A DNA stretch of 64,000 nucleotides from Amycolatopsis anabasis (GTDB taxonomy: Bacteria; Actinomycetota; Actinomycetes; Mycobacteriales; Pseudonocardiaceae). Below the pieces are notes generated by a model that did no database searches, had not been told where the DNA came from, and saw only the letters and a list, made by a program, of their open reading frames with translations. The stretch spans positions 1-64,000 of the forward strand of contig NZ_VTHK01000049.1 of NCBI RefSeq assembly GCF_009765355.1, read 5' to 3'. Positions 24,869 through 33,563 of this stretch are shown here, one piece after another (the stretch's first letter is position 1; the number at the start of each line of letters is the position of its first letter). The position numbers and the translations under genes were made by a program.

Positions 24869-25497
24869 CCGCGCTCGAGCACGCGGGCCGGGCGCTCGCC
24901 GCGGAATCCGCCCGCTACACGGAAATGGGCTGGATGCGCGGCACGTCCGGGAATCTTTCGGTCGTCCTCGGCCGGGATCCGCTCCGGCTCGCGGTCACGG
25001 TCAGCGGGCTGGACAAGGGCGAACTCACCGAGCACGACGTGGTGGTCGTGGACGAGCACGGCCTGGCCGTGGCCGATCAGCCGCATCCGGAGAAGCGGCC
25101 CTCGGCGGAGGCCGGGCTGCACGGCCGGATCGCCGCGGTCTCCGGTGCGGGCGCGGTGGTGCACGTGCACGTGCTCGCCCCGGTCGTCGCGGCCGAGCAG
25201 TGGCCCGGCGGCGTCCCGCTCCGCGATCTGGAGATGCTCAAGGGCTTCGGCCGCGCCGCGCACGACGACGAGGTCACCATCCCGGTGATCCCCAACGGCC
25301 AGGACATGCGCGTACTCGGCGACGCGTTCGAAGCCGGTTTCCGCGCCGACACGCCCGCCCTGATCGTGGCCCGGCACGGCGTCTACGTGTGGGGTGCGGA
25401 TCTTCGCCAGGCCCGGCACCGGCTGGAATGCCTGGAATGGTTGCTGCGGTTCACCGTGGCCACGAAACTCGAACCAGCGGGAAGGGGAATGCTGTGA
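24865..25497 (+). CDS. mtnB: Methylthioribulose-1-phosphate dehydratase
   Basis: The 210-residue class II aldolase-fold protein has the phosphate-binding MRGTSGNLSV motif, the zinc-binding HVHVLAP pair and the third His in ARHGVYVWG. It dehydrates methylthioribulose-1-phosphate. The operon order mtnA-mtnC-mtnB-mtnD and 4-bp overlaps on both sides support the role over a fuculose aldolase. Confidence 0.93.
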   Translation: MTALEHAGRALAAESARYTEMGWMRGTSGNLSVVLGRDPLRLAVTVSGLDKGELTEHDVVVVDEHGLAVADQPHPEKRPSAEAGLHGRIAAVSGAGAVVHVHVLAPVVAAEQWPGGVPLRDLEMLKGFGRAAHDDEVTIPVIPNGQDMRVLGDAFEAGFRADTPALIVARHGVYVWGADLRQARHRLECLEWLLRFTVATKLEPAGRGML

Positions 25498-26069
25498 CAC
25501 TGCTGACCGTATGGGCCGACGACGCCCCGGACGAGGTGCTCACCCGGACCGAGGACGCCGAGGAGATCGCCGCGGAACTGGGCAAGCTCGGGGTGCGGTT
25601 CGAACGCTGGGACGTGGTGGACGACCTGCCCGCCGAGCCCACGTCCGAGGACGTGCTGGCGGCCTACCGCGAACAGGTCGACCGCGTGGTGCGGACCGAG
25701 GGATACGTCCTGGTCGACGCGAAGCACATGACCCCGTCCGACGATCCCGCATGGGCCGAAGAGGCCGCGCGGGCGCGGCGCAAGTTCCTCGCCGAGCACA
25801 CCCACGCCGACGACGAGGACCGGTTCTTCGCCCGCGGCGCCGGGGTGTTCTACCTGCACATCGGCGGCCGGGTGTACGCGGTGCTGTGCGAGGCCGGGGA
25901 TCTGCTGAGCGTTCCGGCGAACACCACGCACTGGTTCGACATGGGCACCCGGCCGGACTACGTCTCGATCCGGTTCTTCCACGACGACGAAGGCTGGGTC
26001 GGCGATTTCACCGGCTCCGCGATCGCCGATTCCTTCCCCAGCTTCGACACCCTGGTCGCGACCCGGTAG
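25494..26069 (+). CDS. mtnD: Acireductone dioxygenase
   Basis: The 191-residue cupin oxidises acireductone to 4-methylthio-2-oxobutanoate and formate (Fe form). The metal site shows EHTHADDEDRFF (His, His, Glu) and NTTHWFDMG (fourth ligand His). Start GTG 25494 overlaps the mtnB stop. A terminator-like hairpin follows. The last transamination step, and the kinase or phosphorylase feeding MtnA, are not in the window. Confidence 0.94.
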   Translation: MTLLTVWADDAPDEVLTRTEDAEEIAAELGKLGVRFERWDVVDDLPAEPTSEDVLAAYREQVDRVVRTEGYVLVDAKHMTPSDDPAWAEEAARARRKFLAEHTHADDEDRFFARGAGVFYLHIGGRVYAVLCEAGDLLSVPANTTHWFDMGTRPDYVSIRFFHDDEGWVGDFTGSAIADSFPSFDTLVATR

Positions 26070-26074
26070 TCCTC

Positions 26075-26119
26075 CCCGGGCGGGAGCGACTTCCACCCTG
26101 AGCGGGAAGCTCGCCCGGG
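26075..26119 (+). terminator. Imperfect hairpin after the methionine-salvage operon
   Basis: CCCGGGC (26075-26081) pairs with GCCCGGG (26113-26119); inner segments GAG/CTC and CTTCC/GGGAAG extend the stem with small bulges. Confidence 0.5.
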
Positions 26120-26141
26120 CCGCGCCCGCGATCCTGGCCAT

Positions 26142-26624
26142 ATGAAGAAGACAGCGAAAACAGCGATCTGCCTGGCGATCGCGCTGCTGGCCACGGCGGG
26201 GGCGGCAACCGCCGAAGCCGGTGCCGCACGCGGTGGCTCGGTGCTGGGCAACGCCGAGATCGACACGCACAACCCGGAGTCGGTCTTCGAGTTCTCGGTT
26301 CACGCACAGGGAGACGGCCGCTCTGGCCGGGGAGTGGTCTGGATGTCGCACCACAACGACGAGCGGATCGGCTGGATGGTCGCCCGGGTCGACTGCGTCC
26401 GAGTCGAGGGCCCGGTCGGTGTCGTGACCGCGGTGGTGAGCGACGCCGAAGACTTCGCGGTCGCCTCCCCCGGGGAGCCGATCGCGCTGACGGTGCGCGA
26501 CAACGGCACGAAGGACGCCATCAGCTTCACCTCCCCGGAACAGGTGAAGCGGTGCCACGGGGCGCGCGAGCCGGGACGCGAGATCACCCGGGGCGATTTC
26601 CGAGTCCGCAGCCGAACCGCGTGA
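26142..26624 (+). CDS. Small exported protein of unknown function
   Basis: The 160-residue protein begins with a Sec signal (MKKTAKTAICLAIALLATAG, cleavage near ATA-EA) and then a beta-rich domain with two cysteines (VDCVRVEG and VKRCHG) that could form a disulfide. The pattern resembles small secreted actinomycete proteins of unknown role. It stands alone, converging on the DUF6879 remnant. Confidence 0.75.
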   Translation: MKKTAKTAICLAIALLATAGAATAEAGAARGGSVLGNAEIDTHNPESVFEFSVHAQGDGRSGRGVVWMSHHNDERIGWMVARVDCVRVEGPVGVVTAVVSDAEDFAVASPGEPIALTVRDNGTKDAISFTSPEQVKRCHGAREPGREITRGDFRVRSRTA

Positions 26625-26639
26625 TCACCGCGGGACGAA

Positions 26640-26888
26640 CTAGGCCTGGGCCGGTTGGTAGTCGCTGAGGGGTGTCCGGGCGCTCTTGCGGAGCTGGCGC
26701 AGCTGATCGTCGAAGGATAAGAGCCGATCATCGTCGGCGACTTCGGCACCGGCAACGCCATTCTCGCCGAAGTGGAGAATAGCGACCCGCTGATCATCGA
26801 AGAAGTAGAAGTCGTGGCTCGGCATGACGAGTTCGCGGGCACGGGATTCCGTGATCCACCGGATGTCCTCGCCGGCGTCGTCGTTCAT
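26640..26888 (-). pseudogene. C-terminal half of a DUF6879-family protein
   Basis: Residues GEDIRWITESRARELVMPSH then DFYFFDDQRV match the second half of DUF6879 proteins, which are usually 165-190 residues long. Here only 82 codons remain, and the frame upstream meets a stop within about 10 codons. ATG 26888 may be fortuitous. In actinomycetes such genes often accompany HTH regulators; the broken HTH gene next door fits a decayed module of that type. Confidence 0.55.
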
Positions 26889-26914
26889 ACCGTGCGCGGC
26901 CTCCGGCGGGTGAG

Positions 26915-27130
26915 GTGATCATTCTGCTGTGCGGCGGGCTGTATCAGGTCGCCAACCGGTCGACCCCGGACGCGATCTACGGCTGCAGCGCCTGCGAGGC
27001 CGAGGCCGAAGAACGCGTGCGCCACAACCAGATCACGTGTCCGCCGAGGTTTCCGCTCGACAGCCCGACGGAACTATGGCCTACCAACCCGAGCGTGCCG
27101 CGCCGTTCGTCGATCCGATCGGTGAGCTGA
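26915..27130 (+). CDS. Small hypothetical protein overlapping the HTH pseudogene
   Basis: GTG 26915 opens a 71-codon frame starting VIILLCGGLYQVANRS then GCSACEAEAEERVR. The first 40 residues look protein-like, with a Cys-x2-Cys pair. The last third lies out of frame inside the HTH pseudogene and is unlikely to be native. No recognisable family; possibly another broken piece of the same module. Confidence 0.25.
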   Translation: MIILLCGGLYQVANRSTPDAIYGCSACEAEAEERVRHNQITCPPRFPLDSPTELWPTNPSVPRRSSIRSVS

Positions 27131-27401
27131 TCACCGAACTCGTCCGGCTGCGCAAGAACCGCAGCCTGACGCAGCGCGAGGTCGTCGCCTCCCTGGGATG
27201 TGACGCGGCCTTCGTCTGCCGGATGGCAGACTCCAACGCGAAGAAGTCTCGGCCCAGCGCCTGCAGGCTTACGCCCACGCGGTCGGATGTCGGATCGGCA
27301 TGGTCATCTCACCGCTCAGCCGACAACCGTATAACGGCCTATACGGCACCGCCTTGGTCAGCCGGAAATGCCGGGGCGGCCGTCCTCCACCCGGCCGGTG
27401 A
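27076..27401 (+). pseudogene. XRE-family HTH regulator disrupted by a frameshift
   Basis: From ATG 27076 the frame reads a helix-turn-helix (IGELITELVRLRKNRSLTQR, then EVVASLGCDAAFVCRM). After about residue 58, at AAGAAGTCTCGG, the family continuation (SAQRLQAYAHAVGCRIGMVI) is found in another frame, running to TGA 27399-27401. One missing base explains the change. The joined product would be a compact DNA-binding regulator of roughly 90-110 residues. The 3' end overlaps the convergent phospholipase gene. Confidence 0.6.
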
Positions 27402-29436
27402 GCAGGCGGAGGAAGGCGGGATCCGAATCCACGGTCACCCGGGCGTCGTACCAGCCCCGCCACGCGGGCCAGGCCGTGCTCGCCGAGCGGCCCGGGGGAA
27501 CCCGCAGCACCTTCGTCGCGCGTCCGTACCGCGCCGACGTGAGGCGGACGGTCAGCGCCTGGTCACCGGGGTTCACCACGGTCAGCTCGAGCCCGCCGCG
27601 GCGCGGCAGGAACCGCGTCCGGACCTCGGCCCGGGCGGCCGCGCCGGACCGGCTGCCGCGCAGTTCCCACCACGACCGGTTCGGTCCCTGGACGACCACG
27701 CGGTAGCCGTCGGCGGCGGGGGAGAGCGTCTCGGCGAGTTCGCCGGTGACGTCCCGGTGCGCCGGGGCGGGCAGTTCTCCCGCGTACGGGTAGATCGCGA
27801 AATGCGCGGACGCGCGGCCGGAGTTGCGCAGCGACAGCACCAGCTTGCCCGCCGCGTCCAGCCCGCCGGACACCGCGGCCTGGTAGGGCAGCGCGCGAGC
27901 GGGCCGTGCGCCCGGTTCGGCCTCGGGCATGACCTGCTCCGCGGGCGCCTTCGGATGCCAGCGGTCGATCGGCGCGGGCACCGGGCCCGGTCGCCGCAGC
28001 CGCGGCGGGTGCCCGGTGCGGGCGAAGTCGAACGCGCCGAGCAGGTCCCCGGTCACCGTCCGCCGCCACGGGCTGATGTTCGGCTCGGCGATCCCGGTCC
28101 AGCGTTCCAGCAGCTTCAGCACCGAGGTGTGGTCGTACACCGTGGAGTCCACGAACCCGCCGACCGTCCACGGCGACACCACGGTCATCGGCACCCGCGG
28201 GCCCAGGCCGAGCGGCTGGCCGCCGAAGTAGTCCTCGGCCGAGGACACCGGCGGGACCGGCGGCGGGACGTGGTCGAAGTAGCCGTCGTTCTCGTCGAAG
28301 TTCACCAGCAGCACCGTGCGCGACCAGGTGGCCGGATCCGCGGCGATCGCGTCCAGCACGTCGTAGATCAGGTTCGCGCTGCCGACCGGGGTGGACGCGC
28401 CCGGATGCTCGGAGTCGGCGGCCGACGGGACCAGCCAGGTGACCCGCGGCAGCCGCCGCGCCGCGATGTCCGCGCGCAACCGGGACACCAGGGTCTTCGG
28501 CTCGCTGCGGTACAGCGCCCGGTCGAACAGGCTCCGCTCGGCGGCGCTCAGCTTGGCGCGCCCGGCTGCCAGCTGGCCGAGCAGCCGCTCGCGCTCGTCC
28601 GCGGACTTGTCGAACAGCGCGTAGTAGAACTCCTCGGTGGTCCGGTACTTCCCGTCGACCGAGTCGAGCACCTTCCGCCCGACCTTCTTGAACGGCACGA
28701 AGTACTCCACCGCGTTGTCGGTGAAGTTGTCCCATTCCTGGTAGATCCGCCACGAGACGCCCGCCGCCTCGAGCCGCTCGGGATAGGTCGTCCACTCGTA
28801 GCCGGGGTGGTCGTAGGAGTAGGCGGCGTTGGTCACCGCGCGCTGTCGGGTCCCCGGCTCGAACCCGACCGTGCCGGTCCACAGGAAGTTCCGGTTCGGA
28901 TTCGTCGAGCCGAAGATCGAGCAGTGGTAGGCGTCGCAGAGGGTGAAGGTGTCCGCGAGCTCGTACTGCAACGCGATGTCGGCGCGGTCGTAGAACGTCA
29001 TCGTGGCCGGACCCTTCGCCCCGATCCAGCCGTTGTTCCAGCCGCCCGCCCACGCCTTGCCGGTGCCGTTCCAGCTGTGGTCGAGGTCGCCCAGGTACTG
29101 GATGTCCGAAGGGTCGCGGCCCTCCCGCTCGGCCTCCCGGCGCAGCGAGAACGGCAGCACCGCGCCCCCGGCCGGATTCGGCTGCGCGAACACCGGCCCG
29201 CCGCCGGGCAGCTCCAGCGGATGCGCGTCGCCGAATCCGCGTACCCCGCGCAGCGACCCGAAGTAGTGATCGAAGGACCGGTTCTCCTGCATGAGGACCA
29301 CGATGTGCTCGACGGCGTCGAGGCCGCCGCGGCGCATCGGTTCGGCCATGGCCGTGTGCAGGGACGGCGGCAGCAGGGAACCCGCCAGGGCGGCGCCGGA
29401 CACGCCCAGCATGCGACGGCGAGACAGAGAGGGCAT
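27358..29436 (-). CDS. Tat-exported phospholipase C (phosphocholine type)
   Basis: ATG 29436 follows AAGGTGA and begins a twin-arginine signal (LSRRRMLGVSGAALAGSLL). The 692-residue protein has the phosphoesterase domain of bacterial non-haemolytic PLC/AcpA: VVLMQENRSFDHYFGS, NRNFLW, the metal and active-site region NFDENDGYFDHVPPP, and YDHTSVLKLLERW. Two beta-sandwich DUF756 domains follow (about 500-692; SARYG near the end). It would cleave phosphatidylcholine or sphingomyelin outside the cell. The open frame extends far upstream of this ATG, but that part lies antisense to DUF948 and lacks a signal. Confidence 0.93.
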   Translation of the reverse strand: MPSLSRRRMLGVSGAALAGSLLPPSLHTAMAEPMRRGGLDAVEHIVVLMQENRSFDHYFGSLRGVRGFGDAHPLELPGGGPVFAQPNPAGGAVLPFSLRREAEREGRDPSDIQYLGDLDHSWNGTGKAWAGGWNNGWIGAKGPATMTFYDRADIALQYELADTFTLCDAYHCSIFGSTNPNRNFLWTGTVGFEPGTRQRAVTNAAYSYDHPGYEWTTYPERLEAAGVSWRIYQEWDNFTDNAVEYFVPFKKVGRKVLDSVDGKYRTTEEFYYALFDKSADERERLLGQLAAGRAKLSAAERSLFDRALYRSEPKTLVSRLRADIAARRLPRVTWLVPSAADSEHPGASTPVGSANLIYDVLDAIAADPATWSRTVLLVNFDENDGYFDHVPPPVPPVSSAEDYFGGQPLGLGPRVPMTVVSPWTVGGFVDSTVYDHTSVLKLLERWTGIAEPNISPWRRTVTGDLLGAFDFARTGHPPRLRRPGPVPAPIDRWHPKAPAEQVMPEAEPGARPARALPYQAAVSGGLDAAGKLVLSLRNSGRASAHFAIYPYAGELPAPAHRDVTGELAETLSPAADGYRVVVQGPNRSWWELRGSRSGAAARAEVRTRFLPRRGGLELTVVNPGDQALTVRLTSARYGRATKVLRVPPGRSASTAWPAWRGWYDARVTVDSDPAFLRLLTGRVEDGRPGISG

Positions 29437-29610
29437 GCCGGTCACCTTTGCCGGAGAACGTGAACCGCACAAGAACGTGGCGGGAAGACCTGGGACGGGC
29501 GGGGTCGTCCGGCTGCGCTCCGTGATCGCGCGATGGGCCGACGCGCCCGGTCGCGGTCGCGCGCGGTAGCCTGACCGCCATTCACGCCGCCTAATCTCCG
29601 AGGAGGGCCC

Positions 29611-30018
29611 GTGTCGGCAGGGCAGATCGCCGCGTTGATCGCCGCAGGTGCGTTCGTGCTGCTGGTGGTGCTGCTGGCGATCCCGTTGATCAAGCTCGGT
29701 CGCACCCTCGACGAGGCGACGATCGCGATCCGCAAGGCGCACGAGAACACCGACCCGCTGCTGATCGGGGCCAACGACACCATCACGCACGTGAACACCC
29801 AGCTCGAGCGGGTGGACGGCATCACCGCCAACGCGCAGGCGGTGACCGGGAACGTGTCCGCCCTGTCCTCGGTGTTCACCGCGACGCTCGGCGGCCCGCT
29901 GGTCAAGACCGCGGCGCTGTCCTACGGGATCAGCAAGGCCATCCGCGCCCGGCGCAAGGCCAAGGGCGACGACAACGGCCGCCACTCGCGCCGCCCCGGC
30001 CGGAAGGGGAAGAAGTAG
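29611..30018 (+). CDS. DUF948 domain membrane protein
   Basis: The 135-residue protein begins with a transmembrane helix (IAALIAAGAFVLLVVLLAIP), followed by a methyl-accepting-like helical DUF948 segment and a very basic tail (RRPGRKGKK). GTG 29611 has an ideal GAGGAGGG ribosome binding site. It is 2 bp ahead of the DUF6167 gene and upstream of alaS, an arrangement conserved in actinomycetes; function unknown. Confidence 0.88.
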   Translation: MSAGQIAALIAAGAFVLLVVLLAIPLIKLGRTLDEATIAIRKAHENTDPLLIGANDTITHVNTQLERVDGITANAQAVTGNVSALSSVFTATLGGPLVKTAALSYGISKAIRARRKAKGDDNGRHSRRPGRKGKK

Positions 30019-30020
30019 CC

Positions 30021-30329
30021 ATGAAGCGCCTGTTCTGGCTCGGTGTCGGCGTCGCGGCCGGGGTCGCCCTCTCCCGCAAGGCGAGCGAAACCGCTCGTCA
30101 GGCGTCGCCCGCGGGGTTAGCCTCGAACTTGGGCGACGCCGTTCGCGAGCTGGCCGGCGCCGTCGGGTCCTTCGGCGCCGAGGTGCGCGCCGGGATGAAC
30201 GAGCGGGAACAGGAACTGCAGGACATGGTGGAGCAGCGGTCCGGGGTGTCACCCGCCCCGCGCGCGGCCGACGGCCGGCACGCCGCCCAGCAGCGGCGTC
30301 CTCGGCGAGCGCGCCGGGCGGAGGGCTGA
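30021..30329 (+). CDS. DUF6167-family small protein
   Basis: The 102-residue protein has an N-terminal hydrophobic segment (MKRLFWLGVGVAAGVALSRK), a helical middle (LGDAVRELAGAVGSFGAEV) and a basic, disordered tail. It lies between DUF948 and alaS in the usual actinomycete order. Function is not known. Confidence 0.85.
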   Translation: MKRLFWLGVGVAAGVALSRKASETARQASPAGLASNLGDAVRELAGAVGSFGAEVRAGMNEREQELQDMVEQRSGVSPAPRAADGRHAAQQRRPRRARRAEG

Positions 30330-30413
30330 GCACAGCCACGCCCTCCGCCGCCGCAGCCGTCCCGAACCCGGCGCGGCAGGCGTTCGCCTGCCGCCGCATC
30401 GCAAGGAAAACCA

Positions 30414-33074
30414 GTGGAAACGCACGAGATCAGCAATCGCTTCCTGAAGCATTTCGAACAGCGCGGGCACACCCGGGTGCCCAGCGCGTCGCTCATCCTG
30501 GACGACCCCAACCTGCTGTTCGTCAACGCGGGCATGGTCCAGTTCAAGCCGTACTTCCTCGGTGAGGTCCCGCCGCCGTACCCGCGCGCGACCAGCATCC
30601 AGAAGTGCGTGCGCACCGGCGACATCGACGAGGTCGGCAAGACCACCCGGCACAACACCTTCTTCCAGATGGCCGGGAACTTCTCGTTCGGCGACTACTT
30701 CAAGGAAGGCGCGATCGAGCACGCCTGGGACCTGCTCACCAAGTCCCAGGCCGACGGCGGCTTCGGCTTCGACCCGGCCCGGCTGTGGGCGACCGTCTAC
30801 GAGGACGACGCCGAGACCGCCGGGCTGTGGCGCAAGGTCACCGGCATCCCGGCCGAGCGGATCCAGTACCGCGGCGCCGAGGACAACTACTGGGACATGG
30901 GCGTGCCCGGTCCCGGCGGGCCGTGCTCGGAGATCTACTTCGACCGCGGGCCGGAGTACGGCCGCGAGGGCGGCCCGGCCGTCGACGAGGACCGCTACCT
31001 GGAGATCTGGAACCTGGTCTTCATGCAGGAACTCCGCGGTGACGTCAGCCCGAAGAAGGGCGGGCCGGTCCTGGGTGAGCTGCCGAAGAAGAACATCGAC
31101 ACCGGCATGGGCGTCGAGCGGGTCGCCTACCTGCTGCAGGGCGTGGAGAACGTCTACGAAACCGATCTGGTCCGCCCGGTGATCGCGAAGGCGGAGGAGT
31201 TCTCCGGGCACAAGTACGGCCGCGACCACACCGACGACGTGCGGTTCCGCGTCATCGCCGACCACGCCCGCTCCGGCGTGATGCTCATCGGCGACGGCGT
31301 CACCCCGGGCAACGAAGCCCGCGGCTACGTGCTGCGGCGCCTGCTGCGCCGGATCGTGCGGTCGATGCGGCTGCTCGGCGTGCACGAACCGGTCCTGCCG
31401 GAGTTCGCCACGGTCGTGCGGGACGCCATGGCGCCGTCCTACCCGGACATCGCCCGCGACTTCGACCGGATCAGCGATGTCATGCGCGCCGAGGAGGAGG
31501 CCTTCCTGGCCACCCTCACCAGCGGCTCGCGGATCTTCGACCTGGCCGCCGAGGAGACGAAGTCCTCGGGTGGCGACATCCTGGCCGGGGACAAGGCTTT
31601 CCAGCTGCACGACACCTACGGCTTCCCGATCGACCTGACCCTGGAGATGGCCGCCGAACAGGGCCTGCAGGTCGACGAGGACGGCTTCCGCACGCTCATG
31701 GAGGAGCAGCGGCAGCGGGCCAAGGCCGACGCCGCCTCGCGCAAGAGCGGCCACGGCGACCTGTCGGTGTACCGGCAGGTGCTCGAGCAGCACGGCGAAA
31801 CCCAGTTCCTCGGCTACACCGACCTGCAGGCGACCGCGAAGGTCATCGGCCTGCTCGCCGACGGGCGGCCGGTGCGCAGCGTGGCCGAGGGCGGCAAGGC
31901 CGAGCTGGTGCTCGACCGCACCCCGTTCTACGCCGAGAGCGGTGGCCAGGTCGCCGACACCGGTGTGCTGGTCGGCGACGGCGTGGAGCTCAAGGTCCAC
32001 GACGTGCAGAAGATCGTGCCGGGCCTGTTCGTGCACCGCGTCGAGGTGCTCAGCGGGGAGGTCGGCGTGGGCACCGAGCTGACCGGTTCGGTGGACGCGC
32101 ACCGGCGGGCCGCGATCGCGCGCTCGCATTCGGCCACGCACCTGGTGCACGCGGCCGTGCGCGGCGCCTACGGCCGCCGGGCCGCGCAGGCCGGTTCGCT
32201 GAACTCGCCGGGCCGCATGCGGTTCGACTTCACCACCGCGGGTGCGGTCTCCCCGGACGTGCTCACCGAGGTCGAGGAAGAGGTCAACGACTACCTGCAG
32301 ACCGATGTCGAGGTGCAGACCTACGTCACCACCAAGGACAAGGCGCTCGAGCTCGGCGCGATCGCGCTGTTCGGCGAGAAGTACGGCAACGACGTGCGCG
32401 TGGTGGACATGGGCGAGTACTCGCGCGAGCTGTGCGGCGGCACGCACGTCGACCGGATCGGTCAGCTCGGCCTGGTGAAACTGGTCGGGGACGCCTCGAT
32501 CGGTTCAGGTGTGCACCGCGTGGAGGCGCTGGTCGGCCAGGACGCGCTGCGGTACGTCCGCAAGGAACAGCTGCTGGTCTCGCAGCTGGCGAGCACGCTG
32601 AAGGTGCCCACCGACCAGCTGCCGTCGCGCATCGACGACGTCCTCGGCCGCCTGCGCAACGCGGAGAAGGAAATCGAGCGGCTGAAGACCCAGCAGGTGC
32701 TCGGCTCGGCGGGCTCGCTCGCGGAACGGGCGCAGGACGTCGGCGGGGTCGCACTGGTCGCCGAGAAGCTCGCCGACGGCGTCGACTCGGGCGGCGTGCG
32801 CGCCCTGGCCACCGAGGTGCGCAACCGGCTCGGCTCCCGGCCCGGTGTGGTCGCGCTGTTCGCGCCGCAGGGCGAGAAGCTGAGCTTCGTCGTGGCCACC
32901 ACCGCGGCCGCCCGGGACAAGGGCTTCGCCGCCGGGAAACTGGTTCCGTCCTTCGCCGAGTCGATCGGCGGGCGCGGCGGCGGCAAGCCGGACATGGCGC
33001 AGGGCGGCGGGACCAACCCCGGCGGAATAGACCAGGCGATCGCCGCGCTGCGGACCGCGATCGCCGCGAGGTGA
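30414..33074 (+). CDS. alaS: Alanyl-tRNA synthetase
   Basis: The 886-residue enzyme charges tRNA-Ala. It has the class II catalytic domain (residues about 1-240, with RNTFFQMAGNFSFGDYFKEG-type motif 2, HNTFFQMAGNFSFGDYFK), the tRNA-recognition domain, the editing domain with zinc ligands HSATHLVH and CGGTHV, and the C-terminal coiled coil plus C-Ala domain. GTG 30414 lies behind AAGGAAAA. Its stop overlaps ruvX (GTGA). Confidence 0.98.
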   Translation: METHEISNRFLKHFEQRGHTRVPSASLILDDPNLLFVNAGMVQFKPYFLGEVPPPYPRATSIQKCVRTGDIDEVGKTTRHNTFFQMAGNFSFGDYFKEGAIEHAWDLLTKSQADGGFGFDPARLWATVYEDDAETAGLWRKVTGIPAERIQYRGAEDNYWDMGVPGPGGPCSEIYFDRGPEYGREGGPAVDEDRYLEIWNLVFMQELRGDVSPKKGGPVLGELPKKNIDTGMGVERVAYLLQGVENVYETDLVRPVIAKAEEFSGHKYGRDHTDDVRFRVIADHARSGVMLIGDGVTPGNEARGYVLRRLLRRIVRSMRLLGVHEPVLPEFATVVRDAMAPSYPDIARDFDRISDVMRAEEEAFLATLTSGSRIFDLAAEETKSSGGDILAGDKAFQLHDTYGFPIDLTLEMAAEQGLQVDEDGFRTLMEEQRQRAKADAASRKSGHGDLSVYRQVLEQHGETQFLGYTDLQATAKVIGLLADGRPVRSVAEGGKAELVLDRTPFYAESGGQVADTGVLVGDGVELKVHDVQKIVPGLFVHRVEVLSGEVGVGTELTGSVDAHRRAAIARSHSATHLVHAAVRGAYGRRAAQAGSLNSPGRMRFDFTTAGAVSPDVLTEVEEEVNDYLQTDVEVQTYVTTKDKALELGAIALFGEKYGNDVRVVDMGEYSRELCGGTHVDRIGQLGLVKLVGDASIGSGVHRVEALVGQDALRYVRKEQLLVSQLASTLKVPTDQLPSRIDDVLGRLRNAEKEIERLKTQQVLGSAGSLAERAQDVGGVALVAEKLADGVDSGGVRALATEVRNRLGSRPGVVALFAPQGEKLSFVVATTAAARDKGFAAGKLVPSFAESIGGRGGGKPDMAQGGGTNPGGIDQAIAALRTAIAAR

Positions 33075-33562
33075 AGCCGAGAAAACCCGACCGCCCCGGG
33101 ATTTCCGATCCCGGGCGCGGCCGGCGGATCGCGGTCGATGTCGGGTCTGTCCGGGTGGGTGTCGCGCTCAGCGATCCGGCCCCCATGCTCGCCACCCCCC
33201 TGGTTACCCTGTCGCGTGATGAGCACGACGACAGCGATCTCGGTCAGCTTGCCCAACTCGTTTCCGAGCACGAGGTGGTGGAGGTGATCGTGGGACTGCC
33301 GAGGACCTTGGCCGACCGGCACGGACCGGCCGCCCAGACCGCCGCCGGGTACGCGGACCGGCTCGCCGAGCGGATCGCACCGGTGCCGGTGCGGCTGGCC
33401 GACGAGCGCCTGACCACGGTCAGCGCCGCGCGCATGCTGTCGCAGCGCGGAGTCAAGGGCCGCAAGCAACGCGCCGTGGTGGACCAGGCCGCAGCCGTGG
33501 AAATCCTGCAGGGCTGGCTCGACGGCCGCGCGGCCTACCTTGCCCGGGCGGGTGAATCCTGA
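33071..33562 (+). CDS. ruvX: YqgF/RuvX-family resolvase-like nuclease (16S rRNA processing)
   Basis: The 163-residue RNase-H-fold protein has RRIAVDVGSVRVGVALSDP (first Asp), VEVIVGLPRTLADRHGP and the C-terminal VVDQAAAVEILQGWL (last Asp). The family acts as the YqgF/Rv2554c type nuclease in rRNA 5' maturation or recombination. It overlaps alaS by 4 bp and ends 1 bp before mltG. Confidence 0.94.
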   Translation: MKPRKPDRPGISDPGRGRRIAVDVGSVRVGVALSDPAPMLATPLVTLSRDEHDDSDLGQLAQLVSEHEVVEVIVGLPRTLADRHGPAAQTAAGYADRLAERIAPVPVRLADERLTTVSAARMLSQRGVKGRKQRAVVDQAAAVEILQGWLDGRAAYLARAGES

Positions 33563-33563
33563 C

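Noticed and set aside
29437..30399. Upstream extension of the phospholipase open frame by more than 300 codons
   Set aside because: The extra part lacks a signal or recognisable domain, is antisense to DUF948 and DUF6167, and the Tat signal at 29436 has a proper ribosome binding site.
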